A program made the translations under genes and the position numbers. The notes under the pieces were generated by a model, which saw only the letters and a list, made by a program, of their open reading frames with translations, was not told where the DNA came from and ran no database searches. Positions 1 to 8,838 of a DNA stretch of 64,000 nt are shown here, in pieces. Location: assembly GCF_004358025.1 (NCBI RefSeq), contig NZ_SMTL01000002.1, positions 744,001 through 808,000 of the forward strand, given 5' to 3'. This DNA comes from Rhizobium deserti. Lineage in GTDB: Bacteria; Pseudomonadota; Alphaproteobacteria; Rhizobiales; Rhizobiaceae. Each line of letters begins with the position of its first letter. Positions within the stretch are counted from its first letter, which is position 1.

Positions 1-199
1 AGCCATGCTTCAATTGCCGCTGGAATGCCAGATAGGTCATGATCGGCACGAGCGCGAAAGCGGAGCGGAAGAATGTAATCTGGCCGGCCGGGACATCCGG
101 ACCGGCAGCCTTGATGCAGGTCTGCATCATCACGAAGACGAGGACGGAAAGGACTTTGAACAGGATCCCCCGGAGGGGATTGGGGGCATCGGCGGCCAT
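1..199 (-). CDS. EamA/DMT-family transporter, N-terminal part (runs off left edge)
   Basis: Only about the first 66 codons are in the window. Reading from the ATG at 199, the protein has a short polar N-terminus, then a hydrophobic helix (LFKVLSVLVFVMMQTCIKAA), then a segment rich in 'VPAGQITFFRSAFALVPI'. This pattern (first helix, then a loop ending in FFR) is typical of the first two helices of the drug/metabolite transporter superfamily (EamA fold). The substrate cannot be told. It is divergent from pepN, with about 320 bp between them. The family is fairly sure; the exact start is less so because no strong Shine-Dalgarno sequence is seen. Confidence 0.7.
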   Translation of the reverse strand, partial: MAADAPNPLRGILFKVLSVLVFVMMQTCIKAAGPDVPAGQITFFRSAFALVPIMTYLAFQRQLKHG

Positions 200-516
200 T
201 GCAAGCTCGTCATGAAAGCGGCATTCCGCGGGCAGCGCCAACGAAAAAGAAGATATCGAAGCGGTAGCAGATGGTCCGAGCCTAGTGGATTTGCGGTGCT
301 GGCGGGATCAAAACTGCTGATACACCCATCAATATCAGTGAGGGAAAATACTTAGTTGGTGCTCGGCAATGAAAAGGTCTATTTTAGCCCGAGTTCAACA
401 ATCGTTTAGCTTTGAATGCAATTATCTGCCCCGCGGTAACGGCCAGATGTCGATCTGGATGGAGCATGTTTGTGCTCCCGATACCATATATTGAAGAGCC
501 GGTTCAGGAAGCCCTC
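200..516. other. Intergenic region between divergent transporter and pepN
   Basis: This stretch of 317 bp is more AT-rich than its surroundings and separates two divergent genes, so both promoters should lie here. A Shine-Dalgarno-like AGGAAG sits just before the chosen pepN start. Open frames within it do not look like protein. I see no clear operator or RNA structure. Confidence 0.5.
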
Positions 517-3165
517 ATGCGCACAGATACGGGCCAGATTGTTCATCTGGCAGATTACCGCCCCACCGATTTCGTTCTGGAACGCGTCGACCTGACATTC
601 GAGCTCGATCCAACCAATACAAAGGTCGAGTCGCGCCTCATATTCCACCGCCGCGAAGGCGTCGATGCATCTGTGCCACTGGTCTTGGACGGCGACGAAC
701 TGACGCTGTCGGGCCTCCTGCTGGACCAGCGCGAAGTGCCGGCCAGCCAGTATGACGAGACGGGGGAAAGCCTCACCGTCCGCGATCTGCCGGCCGAGAC
801 GCCGTTCGAGCTGACCATCACCACCTTCATCAACCCGGAAGCCAATACCCAGTTGATGGGCCTTTACCGCACCAACGGCATTTACTGCACGCAGTGCGAA
901 GCCGAAGGTTTCCGGCGCATCAGCTATTTCCCGGACCGGCCGGATGTGCTGGCGCCCTACACGATCACCATTATCGGCGACAAGGCCGCCAATCCGGTCA
1001 TGCTGTCGAACGGCAATTTCCTCGGCGGAGCCGGCTATGATGAAGGCCGCGCCTTTGCTGCCTGGTTCGACCCGCATCCGAAGCCGAGCTATCTGTTCGC
1101 GCTCGTCGCCGGCGATCTCGGTGTCGTCGAAGACACATTCGAGACGATGTCCGGCAACGAAGTCACGTTGAAGATCTATGTGGAGCATGGAAAGGAAGCG
1201 CGCGCGGCCTATGCTATGGATGCGCTGAAGCGTTCGATGAAGTGGGACGAGGAGCGCTTCGGCCGCGAATACGATCTCAACATCTTCCAGATCGTCGCTG
1301 TGTCCGACTTCAACATGGGCGCCATGGAGAACAAGGGCCTCAACGTCTTCAACGACAAATACGTGCTGGCCGATCCGGAAACCGCGACTGACCAGGACTA
1401 TGCTAATATCGAGGCGATCATCGCCCACGAATATTTCCACAACTGGACGGGCAACCGCATCACCTGCCGCGACTGGTTCCAGCTCTGCCTGAAAGAGGGC
1501 CTGACGGTTTATCGCGACCACGAATTTTCCGCTGACATGCGCTCGCGCGCCGTGAAGCGGATCGCCGAGGTGCGGCATCTGAAATCGGAACAGTTCCCCG
1601 ACGATGCCGGCCCCCTCGCCCATCCCGTCCGTCCGACGAAGTACCGCGAGATCAACAACTTCTATACGACCACAGTCTATGAAAAGGGCTCCGAAGTCAC
1701 CCGCATGATCGCTACCCTGCTGGGCGCCGATCATTTCAAATCCGGCATGGATCTGTATTTCGAGCGCCATGACGGCCAGGCCGTGACGGTCGAGGATTTC
1801 GTCAAGTGCTTCGAGGATGCCACCGGCCGCGACCTCACGCAGTTCTCGCTGTGGTACCACCAGGCCGGCACGCCGCTGGTCACCGCCTCCGGCAGCTACG
1901 ACCAGACCAATGCAACCTTTACCCTGTCGCTGGAGCAGATGATCCCGGCGACGCCCGCGCAGCCGAACAAGGAGCCGATGCATATCCCACTCTCCTTCGC
2001 GCTGATCTCGGACACTGGATCGATTGCGGCTCCGGCGGAGGTCAAGGGCGGCGAAGTGACGGGCGACGTCCTGCACCTCACCACGCGCAACCAGATCTTC
2101 ACCTTTTCCGGTATTTCCTCGCGACCGGTCCTGTCGCTCAACCGTTCCTTCTCGGCGCCGATCAACCTGCACTTCGACCAGGCACCCGCCGATCTTGCGC
2201 ATATCGCCCGCCACGACACCGATCTTTTCGCCCGCTGGCAGGCGCTGACCGATCTTGCCATCGGCAACCTGACCCAGGCGGCGCGCGATGTGCGCGAAGG
2301 CAAAGCCGTCACCTGCGATCCGGTGCTGACCTCCGCGCTTCTCGAGGCGGCCGGCGACGAGACGCTGGAACCGGCCTTCCGGGCCCAGGCCCTGACCCTG
2401 CCGAGTGAAGCCGACATTGCCCGCGAACTGGGCAGCAACAACGACCCCGACGCCATCCACGCCGCCCGGCAAGCCGTGCTGACGGCGATTGCCAAGGCAG
2501 GAGAAGAAACCTTTCTGCACTTGATCGGCGAGATGGCAATTTCGGGCCCCTATCTTCCCGACGCGGCAAGCGCCGGCAAACGGTCACTGCGCAATATCGC
2601 GCTTTCCTACCTGACCTATGCGGAAGAAACGCCGGCTCGTCTTGCAGCAGCCTTTGCGGATGCCGACAATATGACGGATATGGCGCAGGCGTTGACGCTG
2701 CTTGCCCATCGCTTTCCGGACAAGGCCGAGACGAGCGATGCCCTGGCGACTTTCCAGGCCCGCTTCGACAACAATGCCCTCGTTATCGACAAGTGGTTCT
2801 CGATCCAGGCCATGATTCCAGGCGCCGGAGCGCTTGCGCGTATCAAGGCGCTGATGGACCATCCCCGTTTCGTCGCCAACAATCCCAACCGTGTGCGCTC
2901 GCTGATCGGTGCCTTTGCCTTCTCCAACCCCACCGGCTTCAACCGCCCGGACGGAGAAGCCTACCGGTTCCTCGCCGAGCAGATCCTGGCGATCGATCCC
3001 AAGAACCCGCAGCTGGCGGCTCGCATCCTCACCTCCATGCGCTCCTGGCGTTCGCTGGAACCACAGCGCGCCGATCACGCCCATGCGGCGCTGATGACGA
3101 TCGAGCGGGCGCCGGGCCTGTCGGCCGATGTGCGCGACATTGTCGAGCGGATGCTGAAGAGCTGA
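517..3165 (+). CDS. pepN: Aminopeptidase N (M1 family zinc metallopeptidase)
   Basis: This 882-residue protein should be a cytoplasmic M1 aminopeptidase that removes N-terminal residues from peptides. The exopeptidase motif GAMEN is at residues 268-272. The zinc site is HEYFH at 304-308, with the third ligand Glu in LKEGLTVY near 327. The length fits proteobacterial PepN (about 870-890). The frame stays open 35 codons upstream from a TTG, but the ATG at 517 has AGGAAG five bases ahead and begins MRTDTG, as expected for the family, so I take it as the start. The gene stands alone, and a strong hairpin terminator follows. Confidence 0.97.
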   Translation: MRTDTGQIVHLADYRPTDFVLERVDLTFELDPTNTKVESRLIFHRREGVDASVPLVLDGDELTLSGLLLDQREVPASQYDETGESLTVRDLPAETPFELTITTFINPEANTQLMGLYRTNGIYCTQCEAEGFRRISYFPDRPDVLAPYTITIIGDKAANPVMLSNGNFLGGAGYDEGRAFAAWFDPHPKPSYLFALVAGDLGVVEDTFETMSGNEVTLKIYVEHGKEARAAYAMDALKRSMKWDEERFGREYDLNIFQIVAVSDFNMGAMENKGLNVFNDKYVLADPETATDQDYANIEAIIAHEYFHNWTGNRITCRDWFQLCLKEGLTVYRDHEFSADMRSRAVKRIAEVRHLKSEQFPDDAGPLAHPVRPTKYREINNFYTTTVYEKGSEVTRMIATLLGADHFKSGMDLYFERHDGQAVTVEDFVKCFEDATGRDLTQFSLWYHQAGTPLVTASGSYDQTNATFTLSLEQMIPATPAQPNKEPMHIPLSFALISDTGSIAAPAEVKGGEVTGDVLHLTTRNQIFTFSGISSRPVLSLNRSFSAPINLHFDQAPADLAHIARHDTDLFARWQALTDLAIGNLTQAARDVREGKAVTCDPVLTSALLEAAGDETLEPAFRAQALTLPSEADIARELGSNNDPDAIHAARQAVLTAIAKAGEETFLHLIGEMAISGPYLPDAASAGKRSLRNIALSYLTYAEETPARLAAAFADADNMTDMAQALTLLAHRFPDKAETSDALATFQARFDNNALVIDKWFSIQAMIPGAGALARIKALMDHPRFVANNPNRVRSLIGAFAFSNPTGFNRPDGEAYRFLAEQILAIDPKNPQLAARILTSMRSWRSLEPQRADHAHAALMTIERAPGLSADVRDIVERMLKS

Positions 3166-3186
3166 TCGGCGCAAGATGCGACTGAC

Positions 3187-3215
3187 GGCGCCGGTTCTTC
3201 CGCCGGCGCCATTTT
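3187..3215 (+). terminator. Probable Rho-independent terminator of pepN
   Basis: GGCGCCGG (3187-3194) and CCGGCGCC (3203-3210) form a perfect 8-bp GC stem with an 8-nt loop, followed by ATTTTC. It lies about 20 bp after the pepN stop codon. Confidence 0.75.
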
Positions 3216-3468
3216 CATCCCGGCCGGTCGTCACAGCGCTCCTGGCGCAATATCTGTGACAACAGGCACAACAGGCTTGACGAGCAGGGCACCGTTGATT
3301 TAGCAGGCGCCCCGCCGCGACCTCTGAGGCCGTTTTGGTCAGCCTCGAATCAGCTTCGGAATCAATCGGTTAAAAAAACCTTACCGACCCTCTGGACACA
3401 GAGAATCACTAATGATTCATTAGGTCAGATTCGGGCGAGCGGCGCGTCGAATCATCACGAGGGACCAG
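3216..3468. other. Intergenic region upstream of the pleC-like kinase gene
   Basis: No gene is seen here. It ends in an AT-richer segment before the kinase start at 3469, which is preceded by GAGGGACCAG as ribosome binding site. A CtrA-like half-site pair lies at 3370-3384 and is listed separately. Confidence 0.5.
3370..3384 (+). promoter_or_regulatory. Possible CtrA-type site upstream of the pleC-like gene
   Basis: The sequence is TTAA, seven bases, then TTAC, close to the alphaproteobacterial CtrA consensus TTAA-N7-TTAA. It lies about 85-100 bp before the kinase start. One mismatch and the AT-rich surroundings mean that this could be chance. Confidence 0.3.
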
Positions 3469-5835
3469 ATGAACACGATATCGGACGTGCAGCGGCAAGC
3501 CGCTGCCGGAGGACGGCTGCGCTTTAGATTTCCGAGTTTTGCCAGCCTGAAAAACGCTACTCCGACGGAAACGCAAATTTCCGTAAAGCCGATCTCCCGG
3601 CAGGTGCCACGGGTCGAGCTGGTCCTAAAACGTGCTATCCCTCTCCTGATCATCGCATTCCTGATGGTGGTCGCCGCGTCCCGCGTCCTCGGCATTCTCG
3701 GTGAACATGACCGGATGGAAGACGCCGCTCGCCAGTCCACCTCGCTCATGGCCGCGACGGCGGCAGCCGCCTTGTCGCAGCAGGAGGATCTCTTCGTCCG
3801 GGCAGACCGGAGCGCGGCGGAGACCCGCCTTTCTGTTTTTCTGCCTGAGAGCCGGCTCGGCGCCGGTACCGTCCTGCTGCTCGTCGACAGCGGCGGGCAT
3901 ATTTTCGGCGGCTCGCGCGATGCATCCGCTTATGTCGGGCGCCGCCTCGCCTCGCTTCTGCCGGAAACGGCAGCCCTGCGCAGCTTCGATGGCGACAGCG
4001 GCGTGATCGAAACCTATCTGGAAGACACGGCTCATTATGCCGCCATTCGGCCGATCGGCAATGACGGCGGATTGATCGTCGCGGCGCATTCGCTCGACAT
4101 GACCAACAGCTTTCTGCGCCGGGAAGTGTCGCTCAACGTCACCATCTTTACCGGCATTTCCGGCATTCTTCTGGTGATCCTCTACGCTTATTACATGCAG
4201 GTGAAGCGGGCCCGTGACGCCGACGACATCTTCGTCGAGTCCAATCTGCGGATCGAGACGGCATTGTCGCGCGGCCGCTGCGGCCTTTGGGATTTCGACG
4301 TTCACAACCGGCGCCTCTTCTGGTCCGGATCCATGTACGAAATGCTCGGCCTGCCCCCGGCCGGCAACATCATCTCCTTTTCCGATGCCGCTCGGATGAT
4401 GCATCCCACCGATGCCAATATCTACGCGCTGGCGCGCGCCATCAGCCGCGGCAATGCCAAACAGGTCGATCAGGTCTTCCGCATGCGCCACGCGGCCGGT
4501 CACTATGTCTGGATGCGAGCCCGCGCCCAGGTGGTGCGAACCGCCAACGGCCGCACTCATGTCATCGGCATCGCTATGGACGTGACCGAGCAGCACCGTC
4601 TGGCGCAGCGCTATGCGGAAGCCGACCAGCGGCTGGCTGATGCCATCGAATGCACGTCGGAAGCCTTCGTGCTGTGGGACAAGAACGACCGCCTCGTGAT
4701 GTGCAATGCGCATTTCCAGCAGGCCTACGGTCTTCCGGATAATGTGCTGGTTCCTGGCACCGAACGCGCCGTTGTCACCGCCGCCTCCGCCCGGCCTGTG
4801 ATCGAGCGCCGCGTTGCCGATCCGGACGGCAGCGGGCATTCCCGCACCACCGAGGTGCAGCTTGCGGACGAGCGCTGGCTGCAGATCAACGAGCGCCGAA
4901 CCCGCGACGGCGGAACGGTCTCGGTAGGAACGGACATTTCTCTTTTGAAGCGCCACCAGGAGCGCCTGCGCGAAAGCGAACGGCGGCTGATGGCAACCAT
5001 CGGCGACCTGTCGGCTTCGCAAAAGAAGCTGGAGCGTCAAAAGTCCGAGCTTTCCATCGCCAACACTAATTATCAGGTGGAAAAGGATCGCGCCGAGGCC
5101 GCCAACAAGGCCAAGTCTGAATTTCTCGCCAATATGTCGCACGAACTGCGCACACCGCTCAACGCCATCCTTGGCTTCTCGGAAATCCTGGTCAACGGCA
5201 TGTTCGGCCCACTCGGTTCCGGCAAATACAGCGAATATGCCAGGGACATCCACGACAGCGGCAAGCATCTCCTCAACGTCATCAACGACATTCTCGACAT
5301 GTCGAAGATCGAGGCCGGCCATATGCGCATCCAATGCGAGCCGGTTGACCTGACGCCGCTGATCGATGAGAGCTTGCGCCTCACCTCCGTCGCCGCGGAA
5401 GAAAAGTCGATCTCGATCCACCAGAAGATGACCGATGCGCTGGAAATCGCCGGCGACCGCAGGGCGCTGAAACAGGTGCTGCTGAACATCCTTTCCAACG
5501 CCGTCAAGTTCACCAACCAGGGCGGGAATATCGAACTGCGCGCCAAGCGGCTGCCGAACGGGCTCGTCCTCACGATTGCCGATACCGGCATCGGCATTCC
5601 AAAGGCATCGCTTTCGAAGATCGGCCAGCCCTTCGAACAGGTGCAAAGCCAATATGCCAAGAGCAAGGGCGGCTCGGGTCTCGGCCTTGCCATTTCACGC
5701 TCCCTGATCGCGCTGCATGGCGGCACGATGCGGATACGCTCGAAGGTCGGCGAGGGAACGGTCGTGTCTCTGCATATCCCCGACATGCCAATTCACGACA
5801 TCCCCGCGACGGCTGCGGACAAACGCGCCGCTTGA
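3469..5835 (+). CDS. pleC: PAS-domain sensor histidine kinase, PleC/PdhS-like
   Basis: This 788-residue membrane kinase has a cytoplasmic N-terminus, a transmembrane helix near residues 46-66, a periplasmic sensor region to about 220, and a second helix (TIFTGISGILLVILYAYYM). Two PAS-like segments follow (roughly 260-380 and 390-500), then a coiled coil, HisKA and HATPase domains. The phosphoacceptor His is at residue 558 in MSHELRTPLNAI, with the downstream signature FGPLGSGKYSEYA and helix DMSKIEAGH. The ATPase has DTGIGIP and GSGLGLAIS. The HisKA region matches the PleC/DivJ/PdhS group that acts on DivK. The gene symbol is inferred from this and from linkage to pepN and glnE in rhizobia; another PdhS paralogue is possible. 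Confidence 0.75.
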   Translation: MNTISDVQRQAAAGGRLRFRFPSFASLKNATPTETQISVKPISRQVPRVELVLKRAIPLLIIAFLMVVAASRVLGILGEHDRMEDAARQSTSLMAATAAAALSQQEDLFVRADRSAAETRLSVFLPESRLGAGTVLLLVDSGGHIFGGSRDASAYVGRRLASLLPETAALRSFDGDSGVIETYLEDTAHYAAIRPIGNDGGLIVAAHSLDMTNSFLRREVSLNVTIFTGISGILLVILYAYYMQVKRARDADDIFVESNLRIETALSRGRCGLWDFDVHNRRLFWSGSMYEMLGLPPAGNIISFSDAARMMHPTDANIYALARAISRGNAKQVDQVFRMRHAAGHYVWMRARAQVVRTANGRTHVIGIAMDVTEQHRLAQRYAEADQRLADAIECTSEAFVLWDKNDRLVMCNAHFQQAYGLPDNVLVPGTERAVVTAASARPVIERRVADPDGSGHSRTTEVQLADERWLQINERRTRDGGTVSVGTDISLLKRHQERLRESERRLMATIGDLSASQKKLERQKSELSIANTNYQVEKDRAEAANKAKSEFLANMSHELRTPLNAILGFSEILVNGMFGPLGSGKYSEYARDIHDSGKHLLNVINDILDMSKIEAGHMRIQCEPVDLTPLIDESLRLTSVAAEEKSISIHQKMTDALEIAGDRRALKQVLLNILSNAVKFTNQGGNIELRAKRLPNGLVLTIADTGIGIPKASLSKIGQPFEQVQSQYAKSKGGSGLGLAISRSLIALHGGTMRIRSKVGEGTVVSLHIPDMPIHDIPATAADKRAA

Positions 5836-5839
5836 AAGG

Positions 5840-8806
5840 TCAGCCGGCCGCTAGGCCGGCTTTGATCGTCTTGTCGAACACCGACCGGACGGCCTTCGAG
5901 AGCCGCTTCACCTCCCCCTGAAGCGTTCGGATATCGGGGCAGTCTCCGGCCCGGCAAAGCCGCTCGATAAGACCGGCTGGGGCGTCCGCCGGGTCGAAAG
6001 GACCATCGACACAAAGCCGGATGATCTGCGACAGTTCGCTGAACAAACGCAGCGCTTGAAGAACGGTGTCGCGGTCGCTGGGCGCCATCATCACACCACC
6101 AAGCAGATCGATCACCTCTTTGGTGGTGGCGCCGTAGGTTTGCGGCACCGGTCCTTTGGTCGGGGCGATCAGGCGCAGATATTGCGCGATGAATTCGATG
6201 TCGATCAGGCCGCCCGGAATGAGCTTCAAATCCCAGATGTCGCGAGGCGGTTTTTCCTTGTCGATCAGCGCCCGCATCTCACCGACGTCGGCGGCGATCT
6301 TGCCCCTATCCGGCTCAGTCGCCAGCACGGCATCGATCACGTGGCGCGCTTCCGCCATCAGGCTCGGCTCGCCGCAGATCAGCCGCGCCCGCGTCAGCGC
6401 CATATGCTCCCAGGTCCACGCTTCTTCCTGCTGATATTTGCGGAAGGCGTTGATGCGCGTCGCGACCGGACCCTTGTTGCCCGACGGCCGGAGCCGCATG
6501 TCCACCTCGAAGACGGTGCCTTCGGCCATCGGCGCCGAAAGCGCCGCGATCAGCCGCTGAGTTACCCGTGTGAAATAGCGCTGCACGTCGAGCGGCTTCG
6601 GGCCTAGGCTTTCAACGACGTCTTCATCGTAGTCGTAGAGCAGGATGAGGTCTACATCGGACCCAGCCGTCAGTTCGAAGCTGCCGAGCTTTCCCATGCC
6701 CATGACCACGACGCGCCCGCCCGGATATGGTCCGTGCGCCGCCTCGATTTCCTCCGTTACGGCTTTGAAGGCTGCCTCGATCAGCAAGTCGGCAAGATGG
6801 GTCAATGCCCTGCCCGCCTGCTCACCGGAGATGGCGCCGGTCAAAAGCCGGACGCCGATCAGGAAACGCTGCTCGGCGGCAAAAATGCGCAGGCGATCCA
6901 GCCGCTCCTCGTAATATCTGGCAGAGCCGAGAAAGCTGGTCAGCCGAAAGAAGAGATAGTCCCGCGTCGGCAGCTCCACCATCAGGCCGGGATCCAGCAT
7001 GCCGTCGAATACATGCGGCTTGGAAGCGACGATGTCAGCCAGCCTCGGGGCAGACGACATGATGGTCACGATCAGCGCGAGCAAGGGCGGGTTGTTGGCG
7101 ATCAGAGAGAACAGCTGGATGCCGGCCGGCAGGCCTTTGAGGAAACTGTCGAACCGCAGCAGCGCTTCGTCGGCCCGCTTGCTCTGCCCAAAGGCCTTCA
7201 ACAGTTCCGGCGTCAGTTCCGTCAGCCTTTCGCGTGCCTCGGCAGATTGGGTGGCGCGATAGCGGCCGTAATGCCAGGTCCTGATCAGGCGCGACATGTC
7301 GGCTGGGCGCTGAAAGCCCAGCTGCGCCAGCGTCTTCAAGGTGTCTGGATCGTCCTGCTGGCCGGTGAAGACGAGATTGCCGGTTCCGGAAGAGAGCTTG
7401 GTTTCCTGCTCGAAGAGACGGGCATACCGCTTTTCCACCGTCTTCAGCACGCTTTCCAGCCTTGCCGAAAAACCCTGGATGTCGACAAAGCCCATCATCA
7501 GCGCGATGCGCTTGAGCTCGGCATCGGTCGTCGGCAGGCTGTGCGTCTGCTCGTCATGCACCATCTGGATCCGGTGTTCCACATCCCGCAAAAACCAATA
7601 GGCGCCGGTGAGTTCCGCGGCGATGTCGGCACTGATCCAGTTGGCCTGAGCCAGCGCGGCCAGCGCCGCTTCGGTTTCGCGCGCCCGCAGGGGCAGCATG
7701 CGCCCGCCGGCAATCAACTGCTGGGTCTGCGCAAAGAACTCGATTTCTCGAATGCCGCCACGCCCGAGCTTGATATCGTGGCCCTTGATTGCGATCGCAC
7801 CATGGCCTTTATGGGAGTGGATCTGCCGCTTGATTGAGTGGATGTCTGCAATCGCCGCGTAATCCAAATATTTACGGAACACGAAGGGGGTCATCAGGCG
7901 CATGAAGTTTTCGCCCGCCGCCATATCGCCGGCCACCGGCCGCGCCTTGATATAAGCGGCGCGCTCCCAATTCTGGCCCCGCCCCTCGTAATAGACCAGG
8001 GCGGCATCCACCGAAACAGCCAGTGGCGTCGAACCGGGATCCGGGCGTAGACGCAGATCTGTGCGGAAGACATAGCCGTCAGCCGTGCGGTCCTGCAGGA
8101 TGCGGATGAGCCGCCGCATCATCCGGCCATAGGTTTCGGAAGCATCGACAGGATCGCTCAGGATGCCCGTTTCGGGATCGTAGAACACGACGATATCAAT
8201 ATCGGAGGAATAGTTGAGCTCCCGCCCGCCGAGCTTGCCCATGCCGAGCACGATCAGGCCGGAGCCGCAGCTCGGCTCGGCAGGGTCAACCAATCTCAGC
8301 TTGCCGCTTTCAGACGCAGCCAGCAGGAGATGATCGATGGCCGAGGCGGCGCAGGCTTCGGCGAACAGGCTTAGCCAATGGGTGGTTTGGCGGGCGGAAA
8401 ACAGACGCGCAAGGTCGGCCAGGGCAAGAAGAAATCCGAGGGCTCGCTTTGCGGTCCTCAGCTTCGTCATCACTTCGCCTTCGGTCGGTATCCTGTCATC
8501 CACCGGGCGCCAGGCATTGCGTGCGTCGACGACCAGCGCCTGCAAGGCAGGCTCTAGCGGCTCATTGATCGCGAAGGAAAGCAGCGTGGGGCGCACGGTG
8601 GCCGCGTCCCGCAGAAAGGGGGAAAGACTGAAGGCGGCGAGGAGGAATTGCTTGAGCGGACTTTCCGTCTTCAGCAGAGCTGCGACATCTGGTTCGGAAC
8701 CGGCAATCTCCTTCAATGCGGCCGCGGCGATGCGCGCTTCCGCCTGGTTCAAGGGGCGTATCACATCCGCCCTTACCGCATCGAGCCGCCCGACTGCCTC
8801 CGACAC
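5840..8806 (-). CDS. glnE: Bifunctional glutamine synthetase adenylyltransferase/deadenylase
   Basis: This 988-residue protein adenylylates and deadenylylates glutamine synthetase in response to PII and so tunes ammonium assimilation. Two nucleotidyltransferase domains are visible: an N-terminal one with SSDIDIVVFYD after LGMGKLGGREL, and a C-terminal one with GSDVDLILLYD after MGMGKLGSFEL. A helical linker joins them. The length is normal for alphaproteobacterial GlnE. The start is a GTG at 8806, with GGAGG eight bases upstream. It is convergent with the pleC-like gene (four bases between stops) and lies 32 bp downstream of the kinase gene ending at 8839, so it may be cotranscribed with the two-component system. 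Confidence 0.97.
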   Translation of the reverse strand: MSEAVGRLDAVRADVIRPLNQAEARIAAAALKEIAGSEPDVAALLKTESPLKQFLLAAFSLSPFLRDAATVRPTLLSFAINEPLEPALQALVVDARNAWRPVDDRIPTEGEVMTKLRTAKRALGFLLALADLARLFSARQTTHWLSLFAEACAASAIDHLLLAASESGKLRLVDPAEPSCGSGLIVLGMGKLGGRELNYSSDIDIVVFYDPETGILSDPVDASETYGRMMRRLIRILQDRTADGYVFRTDLRLRPDPGSTPLAVSVDAALVYYEGRGQNWERAAYIKARPVAGDMAAGENFMRLMTPFVFRKYLDYAAIADIHSIKRQIHSHKGHGAIAIKGHDIKLGRGGIREIEFFAQTQQLIAGGRMLPLRARETEAALAALAQANWISADIAAELTGAYWFLRDVEHRIQMVHDEQTHSLPTTDAELKRIALMMGFVDIQGFSARLESVLKTVEKRYARLFEQETKLSSGTGNLVFTGQQDDPDTLKTLAQLGFQRPADMSRLIRTWHYGRYRATQSAEARERLTELTPELLKAFGQSKRADEALLRFDSFLKGLPAGIQLFSLIANNPPLLALIVTIMSSAPRLADIVASKPHVFDGMLDPGLMVELPTRDYLFFRLTSFLGSARYYEERLDRLRIFAAEQRFLIGVRLLTGAISGEQAGRALTHLADLLIEAAFKAVTEEIEAAHGPYPGGRVVVMGMGKLGSFELTAGSDVDLILLYDYDEDVVESLGPKPLDVQRYFTRVTQRLIAALSAPMAEGTVFEVDMRLRPSGNKGPVATRINAFRKYQQEEAWTWEHMALTRARLICGEPSLMAEARHVIDAVLATEPDRGKIAADVGEMRALIDKEKPPRDIWDLKLIPGGLIDIEFIAQYLRLIAPTKGPVPQTYGATTKEVIDLLGGVMMAPSDRDTVLQALRLFSELSQIIRLCVDGPFDPADAPAGLIERLCRAGDCPDIRTLQGEVKRLSKAVRSVFDKTIKAGLAAG

Positions 8807-8838
8807 ACCAAATTCCTCCCTGCTTCTCCCGATAGCAA

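Noticed and set aside
406-2520. 704-codon minus-strand open frame opposite pepN
   Set aside because: It lies fully antisense to a well-supported metallopeptidase and has the His/Arg/Gly-heavy composition typical of shadow frames in GC-rich genes.
3625-5652. 675-codon minus-strand open frame opposite the pleC-like kinase
   Set aside because: The plus-strand frame has all kinase motifs; this frame has none and shows shadow-type composition.
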